Part shown: piece by piece, positions 43,755-53,860 of the stretch
How positions within the stretch are numbered: the stretch's first letter is position 1
Layout: the number at the start of each line of letters is the position of its first letter
From: Leucobacter luti
Lineage (GTDB): Bacteria; Actinomycetota; Actinomycetes; Actinomycetales; Microbacteriaceae
Length of the DNA: 64,000 nucleotides
Assembly: GCF_019464495.1 (NCBI RefSeq)
Contig: NZ_CP080492.1
Span: 2,418,001-2,482,000 of the forward strand
Reading direction: 5' to 3'
Notes under the pieces: model-generated
Told to the model about the DNA's origin: nothing
Database searches by the model: none
What the model saw: the letters and a program-made list of their open reading frames with translations, nothing else
Program-made: the position numbers and the translations under genes

Positions 43755-44705
43755 ATGTCACAGAGTCCCGCACCCGTCCGCCGATACTCCTATCTCGGGC
43801 CAGCGGGAACCTTTACGGAGGCGGCCCTGAAACAGGTGCCTGAAGCTGTGGGTCAGGACTGGAACCCGGTCGACAATCTCGGCGCAGCCCTCGAAGAGGT
43901 TGTTTCTGGGCGCAGCCACGCGGCGATGATCGCAATCGAGAATTCGATTGACGGCGGGGTGACGGTCGCGCAGGACGCGCTCGCTACCATCCCCGGGCTG
44001 CGCATCGTGGGTGAATACCTGGTGCCGGTGAGCTTCGTCCTCGTAGCGCGCCCGGGGACTCGCCTTGAGGATGTCACAGTCGTGTCCGGGCACCCAGTCG
44101 CGTATGGGCAGTGCCGCACTTGGCTGGACGCACACACGACACAGCATCGGCACCTCATTGCCTCCTCGAACGTGCAGTCGGCGGCGGATCTCTTTGACCC
44201 TGAGAAGGGGATCGACGCAGCGATCGCCCCGCCTGGAATTGACGAGCACTATGACGTTGACGTGCTTGCGGACGGGCTCGCGGAGAACCCCGACGCGGTG
44301 ACGCGTTTCGTGCTCGTGAGCCGGATCGTGCCAGTGTCAGAGCCCAGCGGCGCAGACAAGACGTCGCTGATCGTTGAGCTGCCGGAGGATCGCTCTGGTG
44401 CGCTGCTTGACCTGCTGGAACAGTTCGCCACACGTGGCGTGAACCTGACGCTCCTTGCGTCCCGTCCGATCGGCGATCGGATGGGGCGGTACCGCTTCGT
44501 CATCGACGCTGAGGGGCATGTGAAAGACGCGCGTGTGGCCGATGCGCTGCTCGGGGTGAAGCGCTTCAGCCCCAACGTTGTGTTCTTGGGCTCCTACCCG
44601 CGCGCAGATCGCGTAGTCGCGACGACCCGCGCCGCCCACGATGACGACGCATTCCGCGACGCCCGCGACTGGCTGCGTGGGATCATCTCAGGCGAAGACG
44701 CGTAG
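43755..44705 (+). CDS. pheA: Prephenate dehydratase
   Basis: A 316-residue monofunctional prephenate dehydratase making phenylpyruvate for phenylalanine. The catalytic domain starts with YSYLGPAGTFTEAAL and contains the essential TRF motif (VTRFVLVSR). The ACT regulatory domain follows (SGALLDLLEQFATRGVNLTLLASRPI), so feedback by phenylalanine is likely. ATG 43755 lies 8 bases after TACCCT, so it may be leaderless; GTG 43749 is an alternative start. Confidence 0.94.
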   Translation: MSQSPAPVRRYSYLGPAGTFTEAALKQVPEAVGQDWNPVDNLGAALEEVVSGRSHAAMIAIENSIDGGVTVAQDALATIPGLRIVGEYLVPVSFVLVARPGTRLEDVTVVSGHPVAYGQCRTWLDAHTTQHRHLIASSNVQSAADLFDPEKGIDAAIAPPGIDEHYDVDVLADGLAENPDAVTRFVLVSRIVPVSEPSGADKTSLIVELPEDRSGALLDLLEQFATRGVNLTLLASRPIGDRMGRYRFVIDAEGHVKDARVADALLGVKRFSPNVVFLGSYPRADRVVATTRAAHDDDAFRDARDWLRGIISGEDA

Positions 44706-44865
44706 CGTTCGGCGCTGCGTTGCTGCGGTGCGCTGAGGCGCGGGGCACTCTCGCTTGAGGTACCACCGCTCGGGACGCCCACGCCCGGGGCTCCGCACTC
44801 AGTGCTCACTCGCGCCCGCGGCAGAGGCCCAGCCTGGAGGGGACCGCGGAGCTCGATGCACATTC

Positions 44866-44900
44866 TTGACACCGCACTAGTGTGTAATGCACACTAGTGC
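44866..44900 (+). promoter_or_regulatory. padR promoter and operator
   Basis: TTGACA (44866-44871) is followed directly by a perfect 10-base inverted repeat with a 7-base spacer (44874-44883 and 44891-44900). Each arm contains the self-complementary CACTAGTG. The repeat covers the region between -35 and the transcription start, as expected for PadR autorepression. Confidence 0.65.
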
Positions 44901-44940
44901 GCATGGGGAAGTTCTCCCCGATGATCGAGGTGAGGAGCGT

Positions 44941-45384
44941 ATGGACGCCACGCAGCTACTCAAAGGAGTGCTGGACGCCGCCGTGCTCGCGGTCGTGCAG
45001 CGCGAAGACGGTTACGGCTATGACGTCGTCCGCCGTCTCCGAGACGCTGGGCTTGCGGAGGTGGGTGACGCTTCGGTGTACGGCACACTGCGCAGGCTCT
45101 ACGCGGCCGGGGCGCTCTCGACCTATGTGGTTCCGTCTGAGGGCGGGCCGCACCGCAAGTACTACAGCATCACGCCGGCCGGCCACGAACTGCTCGGAGA
45201 GCAGCGGGCCGGATGGGAGCAGTTCTCGCAAACGCTCACCCGGCTCATTGCGCCGAGTGCAAGTGCAGAGGCGGGGCCCGGATCCGTCACGACACCCGCC
45301 CCCGCGCCAGGATCCACACCCGCCCCACCTCCAGACCCCATGTCGGCCTCCGCCGCCCGAACTCCGGAAGGAGCAGACGCATGA
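44941..45384 (+). CDS. PadR-family transcriptional regulator
   Basis: A 147-residue PadR-type winged-helix regulator (LLKGVLDAAVLAVVQREDGYGYDVVRRL, EVGDASVYGTLRRLYAAGALS, HRKYYSITPAGHELL). The C-terminal ~35 residues are a Pro/Ala-rich tail. GAGGAG precedes ATG 44941, and the upstream in-frame ATG 44887 lies within the operator. Its stop overlaps the next gene (ATGA), the usual PadR-HAAS arrangement. Confidence 0.93.
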   Translation: MDATQLLKGVLDAAVLAVVQREDGYGYDVVRRLRDAGLAEVGDASVYGTLRRLYAAGALSTYVVPSEGGPHRKYYSITPAGHELLGEQRAGWEQFSQTLTRLIAPSASAEAGPGSVTTPAPAPGSTPAPPPDPMSASAARTPEGADA

Positions 45385-46509
45385 GCACCGCAACCCGCAC
45401 CAACGAGGAGCGTGCCGCCGAATTCGTTGCTGCCGTGCGTGACCGGCTGTCCGATTTGCCGCGAGACGAAGTGGATGAACTCACCGACGGACTCGCCGCG
45501 GATCTCGTGGACCGGCTCAGTGACGGCAACGAGCTGGGGGATCCTCGCAGCTACGCCGAGGAACTGCGGCAGGCCGCAGGCCTTCCCGAGCGCGTTGAGC
45601 CGGAGTCCGCACCCCAGCCACGGGAGGGGCTCATGGACCAGGGCCGTGCGCTTGCCAGCCGCTGGCGCGAATGGTGGGATGAGACGAGCGGGCGGCGTGG
45701 AGTGCGCGATTTCGTGCTCTCGCTACGTTCGGTCTGGTGGGTCCTGCGCGGTGTCGCCGTCGCTACGGTCTTCTGCCTCCTCTTCGGGATCTCATCGGGG
45801 GGTGGTGTGGCTGCTTGTCACCGGGGCAGCGACGCTGCTCAGTGTGCAGTGGGGCCGCGGCGCATGGCTCCCCGGCGCCTGGGCCGTCTGGCTACGCCGG
45901 ATCGGCAGCGTCGTCGCGATCCTCGCCCTGCTGCCGCTCGCGGGCATCGCGCTCGACCGCCTCAGCTTTGCACATGCGAGTACCGGTGATGACCTGGAAA
46001 CGTTTCTTCCTCCGGGGCTGACCTCGAACGGGGAGAGCGTGACCAATATCTTCGCCTACGACTGCGATGGGCAGCCCCTTGGTGCTGTGCAGTTGTTCAC
46101 ACAGGATGGCAGTCCGCTGCACACTGGTGACGGGCAGCCGGGATCATATGCGGACTGGCTGCCCATGGGAGGTTCCGACGCCAACGGCGAGTGGATCGAC
46201 TACCGGCGGAACGCTGCAGCCACCATGCCAGATGAGTGGAACGTCTTCCCGCTCCGGGAACTCAGCACCAGTGATCTGATGACGGGAGAAGAAGACACCG
46301 ACCCGGCCACACAACAGGGAGCGGAGCCGACCGCGCCCTACGAACGGGTGCCAGTGCTCGGTGATTGCGCAGCGACGGTACCGGACGAAGCTGCATCGGA
46401 CTCCGAGGGTGCCCAGGATGAACAGACAGCCCGGGAGCGCGCTGAGTCGAAGGGCGCATCGGATCCGGCACCCTCTCAGGCCGCAGCGGCCGCACAGGAC
46501 GCCCCGTGA
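45381..46509 (+). pseudogene. HAAS-domain membrane protein with one frameshift
   Basis: Residues 1 to about 65 form a HAAS (DUF1700-like) domain (FVAAVRDRLSDLPRDEVDEL, LGDPRSYAEELRQAAGLP), a partner of PadR repressors. Two or three membrane helices follow, then a ~170-residue extracellular part. The frame changes at the six-G run 45797-45802: five Gs would join ISSG to VVWLLVTGAATLL, making one protein of about 375 residues. Both sides keep good coding bias, so the extra G is either a base-calling error or a switch by slippage. The tail is rich in Asp, Glu, Ala and Ser. Confidence 0.82.
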
Positions 46510-46559
46510 CCTCCCCAGTGAGCGCGCGCAGCCACGTCGCGAACTCGGCGGAGGATCCG

Positions 46560-47558
46560 TCAGGACTGAGCGTTCCACTCCGGCAGTACGCGGACGACGA
46601 GCGCTCCGGGATCCACCACGCCGCTCACGGCGAGCGCGAGGCCGAAGTCGTCGCCGTCGAGCTGGACTGGTTCCGGCCTCGGCACGGCGAGAGCGTACCG
46701 TGTCGCCTGCAGGTAGTTGACGCTTCGAGTGTCGTTGACGAGGTCGATGATCTTTCGGCCAGCCTTCGACTTCCGAAGCACGCCGTTCTCCCAACCGATC
46801 TTGTTCCAGATCCGGAGCCAGGAGAACGCGCCAAGCGGGCGTAGTGCCACCACATCGAGCTTCCCGTCGTCGAGTTTGGCGTCGGGAATCAATAGCACGC
46901 CGCCAGGCATCAGGCCGCAGTTCCCGATCATGACGGTGTACACCGAAAGCGGTTTGACCTCTGAATTATCGATCGAGTAGAGGATCTGCAGCGGGCCATC
47001 GCGCAGCATCGTGCGCACCCCGGCGTCGACGTAGGCGAGCCATCCGAGGCGCTGCTTGAGGGTGGCGCGCGTCGCAGAGATGGTGCGTGCATCGAGGCCC
47101 ATGCCGGCGAGCACGAGGAAGAGGTGATCGCTCTCCGAATCGTCCTCGCGGGTAATGGTAAGGATCCCAACATCAATCGCGCGATTGCGGCCGTAGAATG
47201 CAGCGCGGACCGCGTCCGCGATCCGGTTCAGCGGGATCCCAAGATTGCGCGCCAGCAGATTGCCGGTGCCCTGCGGAATGATCGCGAGCGGAACACCGGA
47301 ACCACGCAGCGCTTCGGAGACCGCGCGGATCGTGCCGTCTCCGCCGCTGGCGAGTACGACGCTTGCGCCATGCTCAATCGCGCTCTTCGCAGCCGCGACA
47401 CCGGCGTCCTCCGCCTCAGTCTCGTACCACTGCGTTGGCGCCCACCCTGCCTGTCGCTCGTGTTCGGTAATCGCTGCGCGCAACGCAGTGAGGTCGGTCT
47501 TGAACGGGTGATAGACGACCGCCGCACTGGGTTGGTGGCGCGCGGGGGAGACGGACAT
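46560..47558 (-). CDS. Diacylglycerol-kinase-family lipid kinase
   Basis: A 332-residue DagK/YegS-type kinase. The nucleotide-binding SGGDGTIRAV, the PQGTGNLLARNLGIP motif and CGLMPGGVLLIPDAKLDDGKLDVV are diagnostic. It phosphorylates a lipid such as diacylglycerol at the membrane surface. The ATG has no ribosome site but a TACGCT box 8 bases upstream, so the message may be leaderless. It is divergent from serS and convergent with the HAAS gene. Confidence 0.93.
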   Translation of the reverse strand: MSVSPARHQPSAAVVYHPFKTDLTALRAAITEHERQAGWAPTQWYETEAEDAGVAAAKSAIEHGASVVLASGGDGTIRAVSEALRGSGVPLAIIPQGTGNLLARNLGIPLNRIADAVRAAFYGRNRAIDVGILTITREDDSESDHLFLVLAGMGLDARTISATRATLKQRLGWLAYVDAGVRTMLRDGPLQILYSIDNSEVKPLSVYTVMIGNCGLMPGGVLLIPDAKLDDGKLDVVALRPLGAFSWLRIWNKIGWENGVLRKSKAGRKIIDLVNDTRSVNYLQATRYALAVPRPEPVQLDGDDFGLALAVSGVVDPGALVVRVLPEWNAQS

Positions 47559-47659
47559 GGCACCAGCGTAGTGCTAGCCCGTGGCTCTTCGGAGCACTGA
47601 CAGTGGAGCCCCGGAAGCGATCCGGCGACAGCCCAGGCCAGCAGGACTAAGCTGGGAGC

Positions 47660-48931
47660 GTGATCGATCCAGTCTTGCTCCGCACTGATCCTGAGTCCGT
47701 AAAGCGCTCGCAGCGCGCGCGTGGAAGTGATGAGGCGGTCGTAGACGCTGCACTCGCCGCTGATGCTGCCCGCCGTGCCGCTCTCACCGAGTTCGAGACG
47801 CTGCGCGCCGAACAGAACGAGTTCGGGAAGCAGGTGAAGGCCGCTTCGAAAGAAGACAAACCCGCACTGATCGCTCGTGCACAGGAGCTCGCTGCCGCCG
47901 TGAAGGCCGCCGACGCCCGCGCCAAGGAGGCTGAGGCCGAGTTCGTCACACTCTCGCTGCGCATTGAGAACATCATCATCGACGGCGTTCCCGAGGGTGG
48001 CGAAGAGAACTTCGTCACGCTGCGAGAAGTTGGCGCGCGGCCCGAGTTCGATTTCCCAGCCCGAGATCACCTCGATCTCGGTGAACTGCTCGGTGCGATC
48101 GACATGGAGCGTGGTGCGAAGGTCTCTGGCGCCCGGTTCTACTTCCTGCGCGGAATCGGGGCACGACTCGAGCTTGCGCTCATGAATCTGGCACTGGATC
48201 GGGCCCTGAGCCATGGATTTACGCCGCTCATCACCCCGACCCTCGTGAAGCCCGAAATCATGCGCGGAACCGGTTTCCTCGGGGAGCACGCCGCTGAGGT
48301 GTATCACCTGCCGGAGGACGACCTGTTCCTCACCGGTACGAGCGAAGTTGCTCTCGCGGGATACCACTCGGACGAGATCGTCGACCTGACTCCGGGGCCG
48401 CTGCGCTATGCCGGGTGGTCAACCTGCTACCGGCGCGAAGCCGGCTCGCACGGGAAAGACACCCGCGGCATCTTGCGGGTGCACCAGTTCAACAAACTGG
48501 AGATGTTCGTCTACACCGATCCTGCCGATGCCGAGGCGGAGCACGATCGACTGGTCGGGTGGCAGGAAGACATGCTGCAGTCACTCGGACTGCACTACCG
48601 GGTCATCGATGTGGCCGCGGGAGATCTCGGATCCAGTGCCGCCCGAAAGTTTGACATCGAAGCTTGGGTTCCGACTCAGGATGCGTACCGCGAGCTCACC
48701 TCAACGAGCAACTGCACGACGTACCAGTCGCGCAGGCTCGCTACGCGGTTCCGCACCGAAAGTGGCAAGACCGCGCCGGTCGCGACGCTGAATGGCACGC
48801 TCGCAACGACCCGCTGGCTGGTGGCGATCCTTGAGACGCACCAGAACGCCGATGGCAGTGTGACCGTGCCAGAAGCGCTGCGCCCCTACCTTGGTGGCCT
48901 TGAAGTACTCACCCCAATCGCAGGAGCCTAA
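47660..48931 (+). CDS. serS: Seryl-tRNA synthetase
   Basis: A 423-residue class II synthetase charging tRNA-Ser. The N-terminal coiled-coil arm covers about residues 30-105. Motif 2 is [22 protein letters not shown], and motif 3 is the region [19 protein letters not shown]. It starts with GTG 47660. A tRNA-Ser gene lies about 970 bases downstream. The HAD phosphatase starts 4 bases after its stop. Confidence 0.96.
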   Translation: MIDPVLLRTDPESVKRSQRARGSDEAVVDAALAADAARRAALTEFETLRAEQNEFGKQVKAASKEDKPALIARAQELAAAVKAADARAKEAEAEFVTLSLRIENIIIDGVPEGGEENFVTLREVGARPEFDFPARDHLDLGELLGAIDMERGAKVSGARFYFLRGIGARLELALMNLALDRALSHGFTPLITPTLVKPEIMRGTGFLGEHAAEVYHLPEDDLFLTGTSEVALAGYHSDEIVDLTPGPLRYAGWSTCYRREAGSHGKDTRGILRVHQFNKLEMFVYTDPADAEAEHDRLVGWQEDMLQSLGLHYRVIDVAAGDLGSSAARKFDIEAWVPTQDAYRELTSTSNCTTYQSRRLATRFRTESGKTAPVATLNGTLATTRWLVAILETHQNADGSVTVPEALRPYLGGLEVLTPIAGA

Positions 48932-48935
48932 CTCT

Positions 48936-49814
48936 ATGACGACGCCCTCCCTCTCTCCCGTGGCCACGGCTGATCGGCACCTCATCGCGCTCGACCTGGA
49001 CGGGACCGTGCTGAGCCACGGGTTTGGGGAGGGCGCGGGCGACGATCCTGAAGGCGGGCGGATCGATCCGGATCTCGGAGCCGCCGTCCGTGCGCTGCAC
49101 GAAGCAGGTCACGAGGTAATCGTGTCAACAGGCCGTTCGGTCGACGCCACGCTCCCGATCGTGGAGCGGCTGAAGATCCGGCCCGAGTGGGTGATCGCGG
49201 CGAACGGCGCCGTCACGTTGAAGCGTGATGCGCTCGCGCCGCGGGCCTACCGCCGCGAAATGGTCGAGTCCTTTGATCCGAGTGACGCGCTCCGCAAGAT
49301 CCGCACGCAGCTCGTGACCGCACGATTTGCGGTGGAGCTTGCCGACGGTGGATTCCTCTACACAGAAGACATCCCCACGGGAACGCTGCCGTCGCAGCAG
49401 CGCCGAGTGCCGTTCGAGGAGTTGCTCGGGGTGCAAGCCTCGCGCGTCGTAGTGGTATCGCCGGATCACCGGCTCGAGGAGTTCCTCGGGGCAGTTGACT
49501 CGCTCGGTCTGACGCACGTCTCGTATGCCGTGGGCACCACGTCCTGGCTCGATATTGCGCCAGACGGAGTGACGAAAGCAAGCGCACTCGAAGTCGTACG
49601 CGAGCGGCTCAACATCGACCGCTCGCGCGTGTTTGCGGCGGGCGACGGCCGCAACGACATCGATATGCTGCGCTGGGCCGCACACCGCGGTGACGCGGTC
49701 GCGATGGGGCAGGCAGAGCCTGATGTGCAGGCGGTCGCCTCGCGTGTCACCCTCAGTATTGAGGAGAACGGCCTGCTCGTCGCGCTGCGCGAACGCTTCC
49801 CTGAACTCGGCTAG
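48936..49814 (+). CDS. Cof-type HAD phosphatase
   Basis: A 292-residue HAD-IIB phosphatase. Motif I is LIALDLDGTVLS, motif II VSTGRS, the motif III lysine is in DGVTKASAL and motif IV is AAGDGRNDIDML. Such enzymes act on sugar phosphates or flavin and nucleotide phosphates. ATG 48936 lies 4 bases after the serS stop, with AGGAG just upstream, so the two are co-transcribed. Confidence 0.92.
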   Translation: MTTPSLSPVATADRHLIALDLDGTVLSHGFGEGAGDDPEGGRIDPDLGAAVRALHEAGHEVIVSTGRSVDATLPIVERLKIRPEWVIAANGAVTLKRDALAPRAYRREMVESFDPSDALRKIRTQLVTARFAVELADGGFLYTEDIPTGTLPSQQRRVPFEELLGVQASRVVVVSPDHRLEEFLGAVDSLGLTHVSYAVGTTSWLDIAPDGVTKASALEVVRERLNIDRSRVFAAGDGRNDIDMLRWAAHRGDAVAMGQAEPDVQAVASRVTLSIEENGLLVALRERFPELG

Positions 49815-49896
49815 CCGGACTCTCGCGGGAGCGACGCGGGCGGACGTGAGCGGACGTGGACGCGGGAACCCCTCGGAGTTTGCTAGGCTCTTTCGC

Positions 49897-49987
49897 GGAG
49901 GGTTGTCCGAGCGGCCGAAGGAACTTGTCTTGAAAACAAGCATGCAGTAACCCTGCATCAGGGGTTCAAATCCCCTACCCTCCGCCA
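49897..49987 (+). tRNA. tRNA-Ser(TGA)
   Basis: A 7-base-pair acceptor stem (GGAGGGT with ACCCTCC), a long variable arm typical of serine tRNAs, a TTCAAAT T-loop and an encoded CCA end. The anticodon TGA is at 49931-49933. Confidence 0.96.
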
Positions 49988-50019
49988 AAACCCCCTCTCG
50001 CCGCGCGACAGGGGGTTTT
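49987..50019 (+). terminator. Terminator after tRNA-Ser
   Basis: AAAACCCCCT and its complement enclose a short GC-rich loop and end in TTTT. This is a standard intrinsic terminator. Confidence 0.9.
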
Positions 50020-50136
50020 CTCGTGGGCGGGAGTGTGCGCAGCGTCACCTGCGCTGCCCGCGGGGACTGGCTGCCGCTCGCGGGTATTCCGGAGCAGCGG
50101 GACCCCACTCGAGTGTGCCCCGCCGCGCAGTGGCTC

Positions 50137-50613
50137 CTACCCGAGTGGGTGGGGCGCCATGGGGACCTCGTCGAGGTCCTCGTCCTCTTCCGGTTTCGGG
50201 TCGCGTGCGTCCGCGTAGGCGAACGCGATGGCCGCGATCGCGAGCGCAAACGCGATGATTCCCAGCGGGTTACAGAGCGCAATCGACATCTCGGCGGAGA
50301 ATGCGGAACCGGAGATCAGGCTCAGGATCGATGCGAGCTCCCCGCCCGCCAGATCCGGCACCGTGAGCCCGAAGCCGAGAGCGCACACCCACGCGAGGAT
50401 CAGCGCCACGACGGTGCTGCGCCCAGTGCGTTTGCCGCGCCCGTGCGTCACCGCGATCCGGTGCGCAAGCCAGAGCTGGAGCGCGGCAAAGATCAGGCCG
50501 ATTGTCGGCACGTACCACCAGGAGAGTGAGCCCCCGATCCCGAACGGCCACCGCCCCAGCGCCATCCACAGCGCCAATGCGACCCCGACGATTCCCACTA
50601 CGCGGCTATTCAC
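50137..50613 (-). CDS. Small membrane protein of unknown function
   Basis: A 158-residue protein with about four membrane helices (VVGIVGVALALWMAL, YVPTIGLIFAALQLWLA, VALILAWVCALGFGL, LGIIAFALAIAAIAFAY) and an acidic C-terminal tail. AAAGGAG lies 5 bases before GTG 50613, so I prefer it to the upstream ATG 50664. No family is recognised. It is convergent with tRNA-Ser and divergent from the tRNA-Thr/tRNA-Met pair. Confidence 0.8.
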   Translation of the reverse strand: MNSRVVGIVGVALALWMALGRWPFGIGGSLSWWYVPTIGLIFAALQLWLAHRIAVTHGRGKRTGRSTVVALILAWVCALGFGLTVPDLAGGELASILSLISGSAFSAEMSIALCNPLGIIAFALAIAAIAFAYADARDPKPEEDEDLDEVPMAPHPLG

Positions 50614-50735
50614 GCCGGCTCCTTTGTGCTCGATGTTGGCGACGACTCGCGCGACGCTCCCCACTAGCCAAGCAGATTTCGCATCGCGATGTGGAATCTG
50701 CTATTCTCAAACGGTTGTCATCGCAAGGTGGCTAC

Positions 50736-50807
<72 letters not shown>

Positions 50808-50842
50808 CTGACTCTCTGGCTCGCACTTGTGCGGGCCAGTTT

Positions 50843-50916
50843 GGCTGAGTAGCTCAGCTGGTTAGAGCGCACGACTCATAATCGTGAGGTCGCGGGATCG
50901 AGCCCCGCCTCAGCTA
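50843..50916 (+). tRNA. tRNA-Met(CAT)
   Basis: A cloverleaf with the CAT anticodon at 50877-50879 and acceptor GGCTGAG pairing with CTCAGCT, so the first pair is G-U. It has the elongator type of D-arm. A minor-isoleucine tRNA with modified CAT cannot be fully excluded by eye. Confidence 0.92.
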
Positions 50917-50931
50917 CAGAGAGTCACACAG

Positions 50932-50958
50932 AACCCCCGGTTTTCGCCGGGGGTTTTT
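50932..50958 (+). terminator. Terminator after tRNA-Met
   Basis: AACCCCCGG and its complement with a six-base loop are followed by a run of Ts. Confidence 0.92.
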
Positions 50959-51304
50959 GCGTTGCGGGGATGCTGTCTGTTTGTCTGGGGCAGCGATTGC
51001 TTCCACGAAGAGGCGGAATATCGAACGTTCCCCGGGGCGATGCTCCGGCCCGGTTCCGGCAGGATCGCAGATTTGTGCGATGTGGGTGGCGGGCGTCAAA
51101 TGCTCGCCGTTATGTATTGCGTGCACATTTCTTGCACACGGCCCGTTTTCGTATGGGGCTCTTCTCGGAGCGGCCGCTGTTGTGACCTTTCTTCCCGGAG
51201 AACATGTCCTAGTGCCGTGGTCTTCTTCGTGACCGTGCTGCCTGAAGGTGTGTTCTACGGGGTGGCATTCCGCAATAAAACACGTTTTCGAATTGAGGTT
51301 AGAC
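50959..51304. other. Gene-free stretch between tRNA-Met and recombinase relic
   Basis: No gene is supported. The visible features are a small palindrome (GTGCA-N7-TGCAC near 51121) and AT-richer sequence just before the recombinase start. No repeat of the tRNA 3' end, as an attachment site would leave, is evident here or later in the window. Confidence 0.4.
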
Positions 51305-51895
51305 GTGGCCGTTCAACTCGTGGGATATCTACGAGTCAGTAGCACTGACCAGAACCCTGAACGGCGGGTCGAAAGCATCGGTCCGACTGATCGGAGCTTC
51401 ACTGACTACGCGTCCGGCGGCAGTACCGGCCGGCCAGAACTGCGTAAACGCATCGGATATGCGAGAGCTGGCGTTCGGATCCGTGTTGTGAGCATTGACC
51501 GACCCGCACGCTCCACCCATGGCCTACACGAGCTGATCCACTTCTTCACCGGTGAGGGGATCGGTGTGGAGTTCGTGCAAGAAGGGCCCAAATTTGGGCC
51601 CGGTACCGATGAGCCACCGATGGATCAACTCATGCTTGCGACGCTCGGTGCCATCGCGCAGCTCGAGTGCGTGCTGATCCGGGAGCACCAAGCAGAATGA
51701 ATCCGTGCCGCGAAGAAGCGCGGAGCGTATGATCAGGCACCAAAGCTCTCACAGGAGCAGATCGTGGAAGCGAAGGCGCTGGTTGCTTCCCAAGCGCCGA
51801 AGACGCGAATCGCCGCACGCTTCGGAGTATTGCGCTCGACGCTCTACCGAGTGCTGAAGAGGGCTGGTGGGTACAGGGAGGGGGAAGTCGAGTAG
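51305..51895 (+). pseudogene. Serine recombinase (resolvase/invertase) with an in-frame stop
   Basis: Read through a TGA at 51698-51700, the span encodes a complete ~196-residue resolvase. The catalytic domain begins GYLRVSSTDQN with the active Ser in RVS. It continues with RIRVVSIDRPARSTHGLHEL and QLMLATLGAIAQLECVLIREHQAE. After the stop come IRAAKKRGAYDQAPKLSQEQ and a C-terminal HTH (RIAARFGVLRSTLYRVLKRA). GGA to TGA (one base) explains the stop. The start is GTG 51305. It lies next to two tRNA genes at the border of an accessory region, so it may be the dead mobility gene of an old element. Confidence 0.85.
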
Positions 51896-52030
51896 CGTAC
51901 AGAAACCCTTGATCTCCAACGTGTCGGGTGCAGAATGTTGAGACGCACTTTTCTGAAGCGTGCCTCCCCGCCTCCACCAGCTTCTATTGTCATGAGGTAC
52001 CACCACACGCCTCCCGGCTTGCGGTCTGGG

Positions 52031-53641
52031 TTAGAAAATCCCCAGTTCAATACTCTTAGTACGCGCCTCTTGGATGCTTGAAACCCTGAGCTTCCGAAAC
52101 GCCGAACGGCTCTGAGACTTTACGGTATTTAGAGATACTGATTCACGAGCAGCAACTTGCTTTCTCGAGGAACCTTTCAGTAACTGCCGAAGAATGACGA
52201 GTTCGCGGGACGTGAGGCCAGTCAATGGCGCTCGGGCAGTGTCCTTCGGAAAGTTGAGTTGGGGGCCAACGCCACTGGACCGCCATTTCTCGTAGATAGC
52301 GGTAGTGCAGGGAGAGTCTGGAACGAGATCAAATAGAGCCCGCGTGGCATCCAATGGGGCTGAGGCGAAGACCGCAATGCAGCCGTTGAGGCGAATCAAT
52401 AGTGCCTCAAATGTTTCCTTAGCCTCGATCCTCATGCCCAACGCCAAATGACAACTCGCTTGTAGGGCTAGATAGTCCAGCTCCACTCGGCCCGTGGCCT
52501 CGATAGCGCCCGCCGCCAACTCATCGAGCGAGAGTTGGTACTCGCCACTGAGTGCCGCGACTCGTGCGCGAAACAGCTGAATAAATGCAGTGTCACGGAT
52601 TGAATGCAGCTGCACTGAAGTTTCTTCGAGGTCACCGCAACTGATGAGAACTTCGGCGTTCAACCGCCGCAATAGGTCATGCGGCAGCCAGCTAGACGCT
52701 TCGGAGATTTGCTGCCGAGCTTGGAGGGTTTGTCCTGAAAGGAGCAAGAACCTCACTCGCGCTTCAACAACCAAATGATAGAACTCGAATCCTTGTGTCG
52801 GTTGCGCCAGGCCTGGAAACAGGGCTTTAGCCTCCACAAGATCTAAATCCTCGGTGGCAATGATGAACTCAGCAAGCGGAGCTGCAAACTGCACTACAGG
52901 GGAGTAGTCCGGGCTAATCGATGAGGGCCATGCGCGCGAGCGGGCAACCCACTCTTTTCCTTGTTCGAGTCGGCCCATGAGCGCATGAATCAGCGCAATA
53001 TTCCCTGCTGCCTCGTGCGCTATGAACCCTAATTCATCTTGATACCTCCAGCGCCATGCTTGCAGATATGCTTCGAGCGCCTTCGCAAGGTTTCCTGCTA
53101 ACAGGTGTGTCTTGGCTACTTGGGCAAAGTATGCGGACGCGGCACTTTCGGCAGCAGATCCGATCTTGTTTGCCTCGGCAAGTACCCAGGCCTCGGAGCA
53201 GCCAGCGACTTCAAGTGCTTCGTCGACTAGTCCGTTCAATCTGCGCGCAATTACAGCAAGAGTTACACCCCGCACGAGCGCAGCGCGTGACGTAGGGGAC
53301 CCGGGCGCAAGGTAGTTGGCAGCCTCAACTCTGAAGTCCGATATTGGTACTAGGCCAGTGAACTCCAAATGGAATCGCAGGTCGGGTCGAGCGTGGCGAA
53401 AATCTATGGGCATTTGCTCCAAGGCGCGTTGCATCAAGGACAGGCCCCCAGGAGTGTGTACGAGTGACAAAGGAGTATCCACTAGCAGCTCAGCCGCCTT
53501 GCTCCAATCCCGAGAGCGCAGGGCCTCTTCTAATTCCGGGGCAATGCTCCGGCTGCTAGTTCGGGAAGCACTACCCTTCAACGCGATGTCCTCGACAGAC
53601 AATTCACACGCCCCTCTCCACATGCTGAACCTGGAGTTCAT
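52031..53641 (-). CDS. LuxR-type regulator with helical-repeat body
   Basis: About 536 residues. The C-terminal LuxR HTH is clear (LTSRELVILRQLLKGSSRKQVAARESVSLNTVKSQSRSAFRKLRV). The long N-terminal and central part is helical and TPR-like, without a P-loop. The frame is open to 53743; ATG 53641 is my choice, with weak support because no good ribosome site exists. The gene is visibly less GC-rich than its neighbours, suggesting acquisition. It is divergent from the LAxTG surface-protein gene, which it may control. Confidence 0.85.
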   Translation of the reverse strand: MNSRFSMWRGACELSVEDIALKGSASRTSSRSIAPELEEALRSRDWSKAAELLVDTPLSLVHTPGGLSLMQRALEQMPIDFRHARPDLRFHLEFTGLVPISDFRVEAANYLAPGSPTSRAALVRGVTLAVIARRLNGLVDEALEVAGCSEAWVLAEANKIGSAAESAASAYFAQVAKTHLLAGNLAKALEAYLQAWRWRYQDELGFIAHEAAGNIALIHALMGRLEQGKEWVARSRAWPSSISPDYSPVVQFAAPLAEFIIATEDLDLVEAKALFPGLAQPTQGFEFYHLVVEARVRFLLLSGQTLQARQQISEASSWLPHDLLRRLNAEVLISCGDLEETSVQLHSIRDTAFIQLFRARVAALSGEYQLSLDELAAGAIEATGRVELDYLALQASCHLALGMRIEAKETFEALLIRLNGCIAVFASAPLDATRALFDLVPDSPCTTAIYEKWRSSGVGPQLNFPKDTARAPLTGLTSRELVILRQLLKGSSRKQVAARESVSLNTVKSQSRSAFRKLRVSSIQEARTKSIELGIF

Positions 53642-53860
53642 GCTCACACGACTCAGGGGTGGGGGCGAGGAACACCCAGGGTGAAGTAAGGGTGAAGTCG
53701 TCGGAGAAGGGGTGAAATCCCTGCTCAGCAGCAAAAAATCCAAGAATACTGGGTGCCGGAGGCTCTACCTCTAGATCCAGTTCCCTCGCATGCGCGTTGA
53801 CGTGCCTTGCGTGCGTTCCCACTGGTCACGATCGAGGTTCAAAGAGGGTACGTCGTTTCT

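Noticed and set aside
50843-50916. tRNA-Met 3' end as an attachment site of an integrated element
   Set aside because: I found no second copy of the tRNA 3' end downstream within the window, so an att pair cannot be supported.
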